From contig JALJCQ010000018.1 in assembly GCA_023091665.1 (NCBI GenBank), positions 806,001 through 870,000 on the forward strand: a stretch of DNA of 64,000 bases. Direction: 5' to 3'. The stretch's first letter is position 1. Each line of letters begins with the position of its first letter. The notes beneath the pieces were generated by a model. The model did no database searches and was not told where the DNA came from. It was given only the letters and a program-made list of their open reading frames with translations. Source of the stretch: Pythium myriotylum (Eukaryota; Oomycota; Peronosporomycetes; Pythiales; Pythiaceae). This document shows, piece by piece, positions 12,001 through 20,241 of this stretch. The position numbers were made by a program, and so were the translations under genes.

Positions 12001-13162
12001 CAAGCGTGATAAGTGTACGTGATGCCCAATACATTGCGCGCGAGTATACTCGAATGTTGGATCCGCCACCGCCTCCAGCAGCGACGCCTCGAAGCTGGTC
12101 ATCAACTGCCCATGAAGCACAAGTAGAAGAACGGGACAGATCGATGCCACATTCACCGTGGGCAATCAAAATGTAGATAAGCGCTGACCAATGCACCCAC
12201 ACAGCGCCGATGACGACCACTGCAATGAGGAATCTTACCAGCACGCGACGTAAACAACGGAGGGGAATGAGCTTCGCGGCTTTAGTGGTCACGACAAAGT
12301 CCCTGAACGCAAACGGCAGCGAGCGCAGCGGAAGTAGCTTGGACAGGCGAGCTACGTGGAGTGCATTGTACTCTCCAGCCGCAAGGAGCACAATCTCGAC
12401 CGGAAAGTAAGCCACGACGTCGAGGATATCCGTCCATCGGAATGGGTGTGTCGAAGGCAGCGAGGAAGAATCAATGGGCAATCCATCGGCGTTCGCTTGC
12501 GCGATCGCCTCGGCTGTCTGGCGTCGCAGAACGCGCAGCTCGTGTCGTCGCTTCCGCAGCAGAAGCGCCACACCAGTGACGTCGGCGATGGCATCGAGCG
12601 TGATAAAGACTGTGAGCGCACGGGTCCAGCCACTGTGCGCCGTCGTGAAGAACGGATCGAAGAAGAGCCCGACGCGCAGCGGGATACAGAGCAGATAGTA
12701 CCAGGTCTGCAGCCCCTGGACTACCGAGAGCAGCCACCGCTGGCGTCTGCGTTGGCGCTTCCTCTCGCGGCGTCGTTCTCCGGCGTCGTCTCGGCTGTGC
12801 GCCTGGTCAGGTCCTCCATCGTGCGATGACGCGTCCTCGCTGGTGTCACTGTCGTCGTCGTCGTCGTTTTCGTCTCTCTGGTCGTCGTCCTCGTCGTCGT
12901 CGTCTTCCTCTCCGGGCACGGGCTGCCCGCTGAGTCGCCGCCGCGAGTGGAGGCGCTCGCGCAGCGTGAGCTGCAGACGCGTCGACATGCGTCTCGGCGG
13001 CGCCGCGGGCCTCGCGCTCGACGGCTTGGGTTTGCTGGGGAAGCGAGCGCTGGGCGCGCGCCGCGAGGGCGTCGAGGGCGCCGACGCGACGCCGCGGGCC
13101 GAGAGCGTGCGCGGGGGCGCGCGGCGCACGCCGTCGGCGCTGGCGATGGCCGTCGCGTCCAT
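6086..13162 (-). CDS. Four-repeat (pseudotetrameric) cyclic-nucleotide-gated-like cation channel
   Basis: 2,358 residues in one exon from the ATG at 13162; the frame extends to 13330 only with a TTG. Seen: a disordered N-terminus with an Asp/Glu run (about 85-105), then four units, each with six hydrophobic segments, a pore loop and a CNBD-like beta-roll. Pore loops read TLGFSD (386-391), TVAYGD (933-938), VVNYGD (1444-1449) and TTTYGD (2111-2116). Only repeat 2 has a strongly charged S4 (RLIRLLRVRRLKK); the others are depleted. The CNBD phosphate cassette is best kept in repeats 3 (FGEAMFF, then RRMVSVRA) and 4 (FGESCVV, then RRETAIA) and degenerate in 1 and 2. The layout equals sea-urchin CNGK. 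A Ser/Arg-rich linker of about 170 residues separates repeats 3 and 4. Ion selectivity and ligand cannot be read from sequence. Confidence 0.93.
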   Translation of the reverse strand: MDATAIASADGVRRAPPRTLSARGVASAPSTPSRRAPSARFPSKPKPSSARPAAPPRRMSTRLQLTLRERLHSRRRLSGQPVPGEEDDDDEDDDQRDENDDDDDSDTSEDASSHDGGPDQAHSRDDAGERRRERKRQRRRQRWLLSVVQGLQTWYYLLCIPLRVGLFFDPFFTTAHSGWTRALTVFITLDAIADVTGVALLLRKRRHELRVLRRQTAEAIAQANADGLPIDSSSLPSTHPFRWTDILDVVAYFPVEIVLLAAGEYNALHVARLSKLLPLRSLPFAFRDFVVTTKAAKLIPLRCLRRVLVRFLIAVVVIGAVWVHWSALIYILIAHGECGIDLSRSSTCASWAVDDQLRGVAAGGGGGSNIRVYSRAMYWASRTLITLGFSDVVANPSRSTETFFTIIAEFAGAFWCACVISGFAYWFTLQHRRGSKYSHDMFVHRVEHLLGRPHFGHSGAANEAPLGSVVPPFLRDQITAYLRHEYSQSRVFGETQCRSIVRQEQLRQGLTCELKTTKLLRLPCFSRQSLGFLNALAGEMKIVSLAPLDWVIEYPGTQSVFFVVISGTIAVVSPGRGGQKIYTCNVGDCFGAVTLFDPSELKEKAFAEDYAEVLVLDADGLNRVLATYYHGRESTATQQRDEMHNAARDDYAAFVERCNRRHDLEVLTNRHPDSSESAHELSHWDSLQATMELAPRQWQNAESTFRLNWEAVRCLALLYLTFEVPYIVVFYYGGASTSSFSHGWEFATTFTCSALVEIFFNLDLYLRCNSFQPRKNMKGRTFYLDALANLPLALIVDIYDGCTRGPLPHGWRWLSLLRLIRLLRVRRLKKRIVATLPRATGVAQFIVYCAISMLVYCHAVACIWFIAGHYSLPDYDSLSLSSLPAKSDCLRMAQQYGNCTWTVMDGMESKFETGNHRFVYLRAMYFSVSTFTTVAYGDILPYNIAETWIAGVATFIGGILCYVMFGAMGAAIARLARRRRETRYENHLRARVLELHGVSRRVRSEINRFQTFRAKTLADYELEREVLAYITAGLRRQLSRCLHIVAARRFELLQEASPSFVEAVAARMTRRYYFAGDTILSAGIVATESVVIRRGRVQLIDGETQLVVAVVADGAVLGERSLVSQKESPLVDYIAETVTEVSVLSREALEELWCHFPDEMRRMTSGEEIPTINTPEKFTPLPSAHLNEGSHASGRVLVRQDSRGKIGGAEFEQRVKWQRAINGNTFRSRWEVVVGIVVVYNTFSIVARVAFLPSPSKSSMVGLTTIDYLFDVVLLVDIYLKSYQFLPPGDMLSVSSRVFDPKHIRTFYYREGWMLYDMLASLPLYYIGSNYAAMTYCRLPRLLRALQLVEIGERVHSGLLQRWTASTSSAGVAYSLLGLSKVMVVLCLCCHIGGSVFYAAANHESTQSDRTPWIRGDVVINQHTGDLWVAYLRSFYWAISTVTVVNYGDIVATTVRETLWACVICLLGTFFMSKVISDLVDLLQSLDQCASEHRERVEQFEYVAQRRELPEELTERGQIFLNYEYEVSHGLPAPEEVFCSLPSELQARVYDEMYGSILRRVPLFESLSDQQIRELAAAPWQTKLFLPDDIIVYENSLADSLFVMKCGRAEVLRFASGLSITQVESGQLFGEAMFFTADNDKKPGDGPRRMVSVRALSFCEVLRLDRAAWLRFMAKRASNREAGRRVLEIAQGEQLKSRALLQTIESNIEADDSDRSRSSSSRSSLSSEERDRFESNAQPPYASVVGTDQRNPTETGLPATQSAMDASRTVRRIGSTPARLFSQMVRRLSFGRSDRRTSDAYVAVETPTLTNTPASPTNTSDAVATTSVIRRFESLPATPEVAINGPTVHVSTTNEPVEAKPVSRFVDSSMFCYRWDAVKFFAILYYVAALPLRVSFYDDIERAAQESTGNGERVMKIWIVCEYIFVDGFLWLDILMRLFVFVPTVRGEPLKSRRECRQWYIRHGSFAIDLLGSFPLEILSLLPVDSFRDGTDRGAIVAAGFRLTTLVRCFQLEPLWWRLERQIFWFQKDTLTTLKIAFIGVLSSHWIGCLWYFVGDSAMGSNPLSWLTAPNMLALDPTGTGSPLTIQDVEQVSMLNKYLRSYHYAIGSISTTTYGDIVSRNVAETLAQLFVTFLCLVFYGYVTSGVRQILSRKFSRTIALEQDLAMIDRFVAHFSLSRSLAASIRSHLRERWRQESDVDQKAIAQLVHGPLRREIAAYLRSPLFETEEPRRLAFEDLPEVVVNTLLAELREEAYVENEVIYEQYAVGHVMYFVESGVVQLSSSAGRDQPPQTSVKRQGEFFGESCVVGRATSERRETAIAQTHCRLAVLDADALARVLAQFPTYAAAIQDAWAPYAAV

Positions 13163-14173
13163 GGCGAGCGGCTTCCGATCTGGCAACCGCCCTGGCGAGC
13201 GGAGCCGATCGCGTGCTGACGATAGAGGCGATGCGACGCAGCAAAGTTGGGGATGGGGGTGGTCGAGAACCCATTTGAACCTGTGGAATCGGATGCACGA
13301 GTGGCTTTGGGGTGGGAGCCGTGGAGACAAAACTGGATACCTACCTGTAATAGTTGATCGTTAAAACAGATATCCGCCCGAGCGAGCTGTGCGGGCTGGC
13401 ACAGACAGGCTCGCTTCTCCCTTCCCCTGGGATTAGACGGTGACGGCATGTCGAGTAATCTCCCGCGAGCGCGAAGACTCACGCGTCGCTGTGGTCTTCT
13501 GACCCCCGTGGAGACTGCTTCCCCAGGAGGCTCACGTCCTCCAGAGTGCTGCTGCTGAACTCAGGCCCATCACCACTCGGGAAATTAATACTGTTCACTG
13601 AATTGACTCAGAAGTGGCCGCGCTTGTCTGAGTCAGTGATCTGTGACGCGCGCAACACGCTTCCCGTGTTCATCATGACAAGCTCAAGGCTGGTCGTACG
13701 GATCGTCCTCGGTATTGATCAGGACCGGGCGCTTGGCTACAGCAGCGGTGTCTCCATTTGGTCTGGAGCATTGGAACTGCTCTTCGCAGGCGGGCTATCG
13801 ACAAAGAGTTGTGATCGTCAACACTTCGTTATCACCGGTTTACGCCTTTTGCCGAAACTGCTATTGATTCTTCTTCATCTAACCACAGAAACGCAAAAGG
13901 TCGTCTCGTGACTGTCACCGAAGAAGTTGACTCGGCGCGTTTTCATCCTGCACTCAGTTCCGATACGGTGTTTTTCAAGCGTCCAAAGACAAAGGAGTTC
14001 ATACTAAGAAGGACCAGACAAGGGCCAGACATAAAGATATACGGGCTTCGCCCAACAATGAGCAGATTATCACCGACTTATCTCGAACACACCAACACTT
14101 AAGCCACGCTACGGCAGCTCAGTGACCAATCAGTGAGACTGGCGCCGTGGCACGAGGCGATAAAACATGCAAA
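13163..14173. other. Intergenic, about 1.0 kb
   Basis: Upstream region of the channel gene and downstream region of the first NLP gene. Short frames at 13546-13911 and 13908-14102 lack an ATG start or any recognisable domain. I see no gene or repeat. Confidence 0.5.
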
Positions 14174-14896
14174 TTACTTGGGGGCAGCCTTCGCCAGGTT
14201 GTCATTGAAGTTGCCCTTGAACGGCACGTTGGCCCTGACAAAGTCAGTTTCCTCGAGCGCCTTGCGAGCAGCGTCCGTGAGCTGATCCCACTGAATGAGT
14301 GGCTGTTTCTCGCCCTTCTTGTCCGTGAACGCGAGCTCGTGCGTGTTGGGCCAGGTGAAGTAGTATCGCACCTTCGGACTCACGCCTCCTTCGACGTGGC
14401 TGTCGTCGACCTTGGTGGTCTTCTTGTACCCACCGTGGGCCGACGCGGCCATGGCGACGATGCGCGCAGTCTGCTCATCGTCGTTGCTGAGCCACACCAC
14501 GAGGTTTTCCCACTCGTGACGGTGCCCGAGACCCGTGCTTGGTGAGTCCTTGGGCATGTACCACGCGTACATGATGGCGAGCTGGTTGTTGTGGCGTCCA
14601 ACTCGCGCGTAGATCTGTTGCTTGGAGCGGTCCTTACAGCCAGCGCTTGGTGAGCCGGAGGGCTTCAGACCGCCGTTCGTATTGCCGTCCGCATCTACGG
14701 CCGGGTACGCCGTGCACGAGTTCTCGTAGGCGATCTGGGGCTTGAACTTGACTGCGAGTTTCTGGAGATTGGTGGTCGGTGCTGGCTCAGCCCAGACTGG
14801 AACCTTGTCGTGGTCGAGGACAGCGGCATCTGTGGTGAGGGTGACGGCGGTGAGTGCGACGGCGGCGATGGCAATCTTGGTGATGGAGGAGAGCAT
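14174..14896 (-). CDS. Secreted NLP (NPP1-like) type 1 protein, copy 1
   Basis: 240 residues from the ATG at 14896; the frame runs further up only from a TTG. NLPs are secreted proteins of oomycetes, fungi and bacteria; many disrupt eudicot plasma membranes, while others are non-toxic or act as immune patterns. Seen: a signal peptide of about 24 residues ending near DAA; two cysteines (ENSCTAYPAV and AGCKDRS), which mark type 1; the conserved AIMYAWYMPKDSP segment; and the family heptapeptide GHRHEWE. Copies of the same family lie at 46-52 kb. Its upstream flank is shared with the broken copy at 51.5 kb. Expression is likely driven by an initiator/FPR element about 40 bases upstream. Whether this copy is cytotoxic cannot be told. 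Confidence 0.95.
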   Translation of the reverse strand: MLSSITKIAIAAVALTAVTLTTDAAVLDHDKVPVWAEPAPTTNLQKLAVKFKPQIAYENSCTAYPAVDADGNTNGGLKPSGSPSAGCKDRSKQQIYARVGRHNNQLAIMYAWYMPKDSPSTGLGHRHEWENLVVWLSNDDEQTARIVAMAASAHGGYKKTTKVDDSHVEGGVSPKVRYYFTWPNTHELAFTDKKGEKQPLIQWDQLTDAARKALEETDFVRANVPFKGNFNDNLAKAAPK

Positions 14897-14934
14897 GGCA
14901 GTGATGTCTTGGGGAGGCTTGTTGTTTGTTGTGT

Positions 14935-14952
14935 GGCGTATTGCGGAATGGT
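14935..14952 (-). promoter_or_regulatory. Initiator plus FPR-like element of NLP copy 1
   Basis: The minus strand reads ACCATTCCGCAATACGCC, a close match to the oomycete initiator-FPR consensus (CATTYYNCAWTTT), 39 bases before the ATG at 14896. Confidence 0.6.
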
Positions 14953-16288
14953 CGAGGCCGGAGCTCTCGTGGTGACCGCTGTGCCACGAGGGTGATGCGC
15001 GAAGAAGACGCTTCAGTTCGCTTTGCTTCTGGTTGCGAGAAATGGATGAGGTTGGAGCCACGGGTGTAGTGACCAAGCACGTTTTTGGCTTTTTTCCCCC
15101 TGTTGAGTCCTCTCACCCACGACGATCGTAAACCCCCATGTGGTTGGAGTGAGTCGCCCTTTTTGTTAGGATCGGCTGGTCAGCGCTGTCACGTGCCGTT
15201 GGTACACACACTGACACTCTGCAATAGCAGTTGCTCTCATTGAGCAGGCCAACTCAACCGTGGAAGCCGATGACAGCTGGGTGGACGAGCAACCCATCAT
15301 TGCGGTGTATTTTTGTGGCGTTTGTTGAAGCACAGAAGTCTCCGAGCGCGTCTTCCTTAGTCGGTCCTGGACTAGAGTATCCGATCTCCCACAAATCCAT
15401 CGACGAATGGCTCATCCATGGACGGCGATTGCGAACCGCACATTTGCTCCGGTTGTCCAGTCCGTTCGGTTGTTGGAAGTGGACGGTGTCTCAACCCCAC
15501 AATGCCATCAATGGACTGGGCAGCTCGTTGGTCGAAATGGAGTTTGAGACAGAAGTGCTCGCTGTGCACCAGGCAATGTCTCACCGCAAGCTGGATATCT
15601 TTGGACTAGTGTGCCTACAGCTGCTCGAGAAGAGAGCAGCTGGACAAACTACTTCGGATCGGATAACACGATCCCGCGCACTTCAACTTGGCCACTACAA
15701 TAATCGAGCGCATTTATGAAACTCAACGTACCTCCAGCGAGCGCATCGTCCATTCCACTCTACCCACGCCATCCGTTCCATGTCCATGTGGATTCTAAGA
15801 TGGATGTCGATCCGAGCGTCTTGTTTGCGGACGGAGTCGGATTGGGCTGCGCTGGGCTGAACTCAGCCGAGGGTTTTGCAAAGCACCACCCTAGTCTCGT
15901 CTCGTGGCGACGGACGCTATCATGGCTAATCTGTAGCAACGGAGGCTTCATCGTGTCTCCACGAGATGAATATGCCTGTTCCTTTGGTTGATCGCCTCGA
16001 GTTCTATGATCACATAGAGGACCATGGGGAAGCCATCTTTTGTGTGAAGGCGAGTTGTTCGTGACAATAGGCGCATATCCAAATCACATAAAGTGGTTGA
16101 TATCCATGACAATGCGAAAGTTGTGCATGTATACGTATATTTGCGTGTGGTGGGTCTTGGCCCTACGCACAGAAGAAAAGAACCCCATGCCACTTGCGCA
16201 AGCAGTCCAAATATACCTGCGATGGGATGCGAGGTCAATTACCTGCCTGATAAGATCGGGCGCTTCGAAGATACTTTAGTTCGGCCTC
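14953..16288. other. Intergenic, about 1.3 kb
   Basis: Holds the upstream region of NLP copy 1, the duplicated block at 15381-15850 and the upstream region of the sulfate transporter gene. No gene seen. Confidence 0.5.
15381..15850 (-). repeat. NLP upstream block, homologous to 50650-51145
   Basis: Read in the NLP copy 1 orientation, this stretch matches the stretch upstream of the broken NLP copy at 51508. Aligned segments include ATGGACTGGGCAGCTC, TTTGAGAC.GAAGTGCTCGC, GGACTAGTG and CCATGTGGATTC.AAGAT. By eye about 75-80 percent identical over about 470 bases. No intact frame covers it. It is the duplicated 5' flank of an NLP gene. Confidence 0.75.
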
Positions 16289-18319
16289 ATGTCTGATCAC
16301 TTCCGCTTCTTCCCTCCGCCGCAGACGACCACGATGATCGACTGGGATGAATGGCGGCGCTATTGGCACAAGCGCATGCCAATCCTTGACTGGTTACCCA
16401 CGTACAATCTCCAGCGTGACCTCAAGTTCGACCTCATTGCTGGCTTCACGGTCGCGGTGATGATTGTGCCGCAAGAAATGAGTCTCGCGGCTCTCATGGG
16501 CGTACCGGCCCAGTACGGGCTCTACACGGCCGCGACGGCACCTCTACTATACCCGCTCTTCGGCTCGTCCCGTGCTCTCTCCGTCGCCAACGCCGCTGAA
16601 GGAAGCCTGCTGGTTGGAGTGATGCTACGAGCGGCTGAGATTCAATCAGTGGAGGAGCGCGTGGCTACAGGCATCCTGCTCACGTTCTTTGCTGGACTCA
16701 TTATGATCTGCAGCGGTTTCCTACACCAAGGCGGCGTCGTCAGCTTCTTCTCGCGCTCGTCTATGAACGGCTACATCACAGCGACAGCCTTCCTCATCGT
16801 CACCTCTCAGTTACCTGGATGGCTAGGCATTGTGCTCCACAAAAAAGCACCACTCACGATATTCACGTTGATTGAGATCCTCTCCGAGGTGCCACAGACA
16901 AATGGGTACTCACTCGTGCTCGGAATCTTCTCGATGGCCTTCTTGTCGATCACCAAGAAACTCAAAGGCCAACTTTATGGTGTAAAGCCTGACAGAAACA
17001 CAAGCGACCCATCCATTGTACTACCAACAACACCAACCGTTGAACAAGATGAGGACGATGACATTGTCGATATCGCTCTCCACCATAACGACTCATCGCT
17101 TGATCCACCTCCGAAGCTTGCTGATAAAGCCACTTCCGTGGACACTGCACCAACATCTCGCTCTCACTCTCGTGTCCAGGTCTTCTTCGAGGACAAGCCT
17201 CTCGCGACGCTTGTGTGCTCTGCTCTTTGCGACGGCGGCGCTCTTATCGTTTGCATCGTCGGCATGGCTGTCGGCGCTTCGTTGGGCGATGACGCTATCA
17301 AACTGACGGGTGTGGTGCCCAGCGGGCTCCCCATGCCCGTCTTTCCTCCTGGTGCGATCGGCGGACTCATTCCCGTTGATCGCCTCCAGACGATCATCTC
17401 CAACGCAGCGATGATTGCCGCCATATTCTTCATGTCGAGCGTCGCAACCGGTAGCAAGCTCGCCAACAAGGACGGCTACGAGATCTCGCCCAACCAGGAG
17501 CTCCTTGGGCTCGGCTTCGCGAATCTCGGCTCGTCCTTTTTCCAGGGTATGCCGTCGACCGCAGGCTTGTCGCGTAGTGCTGTCAACTCACAAAGTGCAC
17601 ACACGCCTTTGGCCTCGATGTTTACGGCCGTGCTGGTGATTTTCACGCTACTGTTCCTCACAGGACCGCTCTACTTTCTCCCACAGGCGCCGCTCGCCGC
17701 CATCATCATCCTCTCAGCAATCACACTTATCGATTTCTCAGAGCCCAAGTGGCTCCGCGTCGTCAACCCACATGATTTCGCCGTGTGGCTCGCATCGTTC
17801 GCCGGGACGCTCGTCTTTGGCCTCCTTAGTGGTCTGATGATGTCAATCGCGGCGTCCCTTGTGGCGATCATGGCGAAGTCCAAGAAGCCTCGTGTCTTCA
17901 CTATGGGGCAGCTCCCGGACGGCTCGTTCGCCGACGCAGAGGTTCCAAATTCAACAGCTCGTGAGCTACTCGATGTTGTGATTGTGCGCATGGATCACGC
18001 GCTATACTTTGGTAATTCAAGCCACTTCATCCATGGCATGGAACGTCGCCTTCAAGCTGCCAAGGCGCGCTGTCGCATCGTCGGAGTCATTGTCGATGGC
18101 TCACGCATGAACGGCATCGACGCATCGGCCATCCATGCGCTCAAAGAGTACCACCAGAAGTTACAGGCCCGCGACCAGCAGCTTACGTTCGCAAACCTGC
18201 AGCAAGAGACCGCCACCTCCCTGGTTGCGAGTGGGATTTGGAAGGAGAGTGAGTCAGAACGGGCGCTCACCGGCGACGTCAACGCAGCCATAGCATTCTT
18301 GCGCCGCCCATATATCTAA
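16289..18319 (+). CDS. SulP/SLC26-family anion (sulfate) transporter
   Basis: 676 residues. Predicted plasma-membrane transporter, most likely for sulfate. Seen: the SulP N-terminal core with IVPQEMSLAALMGVPAQYGL (about 59-78) and LLYPLFGSSRALSVANAAEG (about 86-105); about ten or more hydrophobic segments; an acidic, Thr/Pro-rich loop at about 235-290 between membrane segments; and a C-terminal STAS domain (about 545-665) with VIVRMDHALYFGN and VIVDGSRMNGID. An initiator-like ATCACTTCCGC lies inside the first codons, so translation may begin at the in-frame ATG at 16334 (MIDWDEWRR). It is the natural partner of the sulfate-activation enzyme at 2.6-5.6 kb. Substrate is inferred from family and context. 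Confidence 0.92.
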   Translation: MSDHFRFFPPPQTTTMIDWDEWRRYWHKRMPILDWLPTYNLQRDLKFDLIAGFTVAVMIVPQEMSLAALMGVPAQYGLYTAATAPLLYPLFGSSRALSVANAAEGSLLVGVMLRAAEIQSVEERVATGILLTFFAGLIMICSGFLHQGGVVSFFSRSSMNGYITATAFLIVTSQLPGWLGIVLHKKAPLTIFTLIEILSEVPQTNGYSLVLGIFSMAFLSITKKLKGQLYGVKPDRNTSDPSIVLPTTPTVEQDEDDDIVDIALHHNDSSLDPPPKLADKATSVDTAPTSRSHSRVQVFFEDKPLATLVCSALCDGGALIVCIVGMAVGASLGDDAIKLTGVVPSGLPMPVFPPGAIGGLIPVDRLQTIISNAAMIAAIFFMSSVATGSKLANKDGYEISPNQELLGLGFANLGSSFFQGMPSTAGLSRSAVNSQSAHTPLASMFTAVLVIFTLLFLTGPLYFLPQAPLAAIIILSAITLIDFSEPKWLRVVNPHDFAVWLASFAGTLVFGLLSGLMMSIAASLVAIMAKSKKPRVFTMGQLPDGSFADAEVPNSTARELLDVVIVRMDHALYFGNSSHFIHGMERRLQAAKARCRIVGVIVDGSRMNGIDASAIHALKEYHQKLQARDQQLTFANLQQETATSLVASGIWKESESERALTGDVNAAIAFLRRPYI

Positions 18320-18542
18320 CAAACAATGCACGTCTCGTTAACCAAACCCAAGGAATGAAGACGATGAGACAAACTGGATATCCACCGCCATCTTTTGAGT
18401 GGGTGACGAGGCTTGGTACAACTTCCTAATTATACCATCTATCGCTGTGGACCAGAACACGACAAAGCGCTTGGGACGAGATCTTGTCGAGTGTCTTGCT
18501 CGTGTCGCTATAAGGCATCAAGCCCGCGGAACAGCCACGGCC

Positions 18543-20123
18543 ATGACGACGGCCAAGAGAGTGAGTCGCAGCGGCAGCGAGGCCAAGCGCAAGACCCTCG
18601 GTCCAGATGGCCGTGCCAAGGCCGCGAGCATCTTCCTCAGGGAAGAGCGCAAGAGCGACAAACGCCAGACGCTCGCCGAGGCCCTCGCGACAAATCTTCG
18701 GAGCAAGTACGCCAAGGGCGACTCGGAGTTCGGTGACTCAATCACGTCAATGACCAACCGCCTGGTACTGCACTCACAGCGTCGTATCGGTGAGAGTGAC
18801 ATAGTCGCGTTGGAAGCGGTGGTGAAGAAAATGAGCCAGGAGCGAGCGGCCATGCGATCCTCTAAAGCTCGAGGGTCGTCTAATGGCCCGGACATTCAAC
18901 AGATCAACGAATCGCGGGCAACCGGAAGCGGCCAGAGCAAAATTCAGCCGCTGCACGACCCGACGGACACGTTGCCAAACGAACTTCAAGGCCAAGACGA
19001 ATGGGTCTTGCTGAACGCACTGACCCTGGTCGAGTTCGAGAAGGACAAGAACAAGGAGAAGACCAAGCATCTCGAGAAACAACGGATGCAGCGCGCGTGG
19101 CTGGATGCGCAGCGCAATGAGAAAGAGTCGCGCAAGAGTCTAGACAAACAACAGCAACACAAACACTATGAGAATCAGATCCGAGATCTCACCAAGTGGC
19201 GGTCGGAGGAGTCACTGAAGAAACAGAGGCAACTTGATCAGGTTATGAAGGTTCGCGCCGAGCGAGACGAGCAGCTTCGCCAACAGAAAATCCACCAGGA
19301 ACAAGCTGAGACTCAGCGACGACACGATGAGGAAGCCGAGCTCCAACGCGTGAAAAAGGAGCTCAAAAAGCTGGAGGAGGACGCGCTCCAGCGTCGCCAG
19401 GCCGAACACGAGCGTGTCCGGCGGCTACAACAAGAGAACGCAAAAGAGTTATCACTCAAGTCCCGTCTGAAGCAGCAGGAGCAGGAGGAAGACGTGAAGC
19501 TCATGGAAGCGTATGCCCAACGCTTGGCGCGAGAAGAGGAGGAGCGAATGCGCGGTCTCCAGAGTAAGCTCAAGCGTCGCGACTTGGTGCAGAACGGAGT
19601 CGCCGCCTCGTTGCAGGTGCAGCAGCGCAAGAGAGCGCTCGAGGACGAACGCCGTGCAGAAGAGTATCAACAGAAAAAAGACGAAGAGGCCCGTGCGCAC
19701 GAGCAGGAGGCCGCCGAGAAGCGCCGTCGCGAGGCGCTCGAGCGCAAGCAGTTTCTCGAGCTGCAGCGGCGCCAGAAGAAAGAGCGCGAGCACCAAGAGG
19801 TCGTGGAGGACCTCGTGTATGCCGGCCACGTGCAGCGGGACACGAAGGCGGCGCAGGAGGAGAAGCGACTGCGTGCACAGGCGCTGCGGCAACGCAATTT
19901 GCAAGAACAGGAGCGGCTGCTCCAGCAAATGGCCGAGCAGAAGGCCGGGCAGCCCATGTCGCCGCTGCACCTACCGCGCACGCTGATGAACAGCCGCGAG
20001 AAGCACATCAACGCCAAGCTGCTGCAGAAGCTCGAGGAGCCGGAGCTCGCCATGCAGGTGCTCAAGAAGCTCAGTCCGAGCAAGGAGCAGAAGGAGTACA
20101 CGAGCTCGACGAGCTTTTACTGA
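18543..20123 (+). CDS. Coiled-coil protein, probable flagellar/basal-body component
   Basis: 526 residues from the ATG at 18543 (MTTAKRVSRSGSEAKRK); the upstream extension would need a GTG start. Residues about 30-130 are basic and Ser-rich. From about 160 to 490 nearly everything is charged heptad-like helix rich in Glu, Lys, Arg and Gln, as in trichohyalin/plectin-homology (TPH) proteins such as CFAP45, CFAP53 and MNS1. No enzyme motif is present. The C-terminus (KEQKEYTSSTSFY) is not coiled coil. A role in axoneme or centriole structure is suggested by composition and by other flagellar genes in the window, but the exact orthologue is not recognised. Confidence 0.8.
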   Translation: MTTAKRVSRSGSEAKRKTLGPDGRAKAASIFLREERKSDKRQTLAEALATNLRSKYAKGDSEFGDSITSMTNRLVLHSQRRIGESDIVALEAVVKKMSQERAAMRSSKARGSSNGPDIQQINESRATGSGQSKIQPLHDPTDTLPNELQGQDEWVLLNALTLVEFEKDKNKEKTKHLEKQRMQRAWLDAQRNEKESRKSLDKQQQHKHYENQIRDLTKWRSEESLKKQRQLDQVMKVRAERDEQLRQQKIHQEQAETQRRHDEEAELQRVKKELKKLEEDALQRRQAEHERVRRLQQENAKELSLKSRLKQQEQEEDVKLMEAYAQRLAREEEERMRGLQSKLKRRDLVQNGVAASLQVQQRKRALEDERRAEEYQQKKDEEARAHEQEAAEKRRREALERKQFLELQRRQKKEREHQEVVEDLVYAGHVQRDTKAAQEEKRLRAQALRQRNLQEQERLLQQMAEQKAGQPMSPLHLPRTLMNSREKHINAKLLQKLEEPELAMQVLKKLSPSKEQKEYTSSTSFY

Positions 20124-20241
20124 GACTATTATCTTATGGAGGGGTGAAGACAGCTATGTAGCCATTACAGCTAAAACGAATGGATTGGTTTTAAAACCCT
20201 ATGCTTTTTCAACAAGTTCCCATAACCATTCACACCACAAG

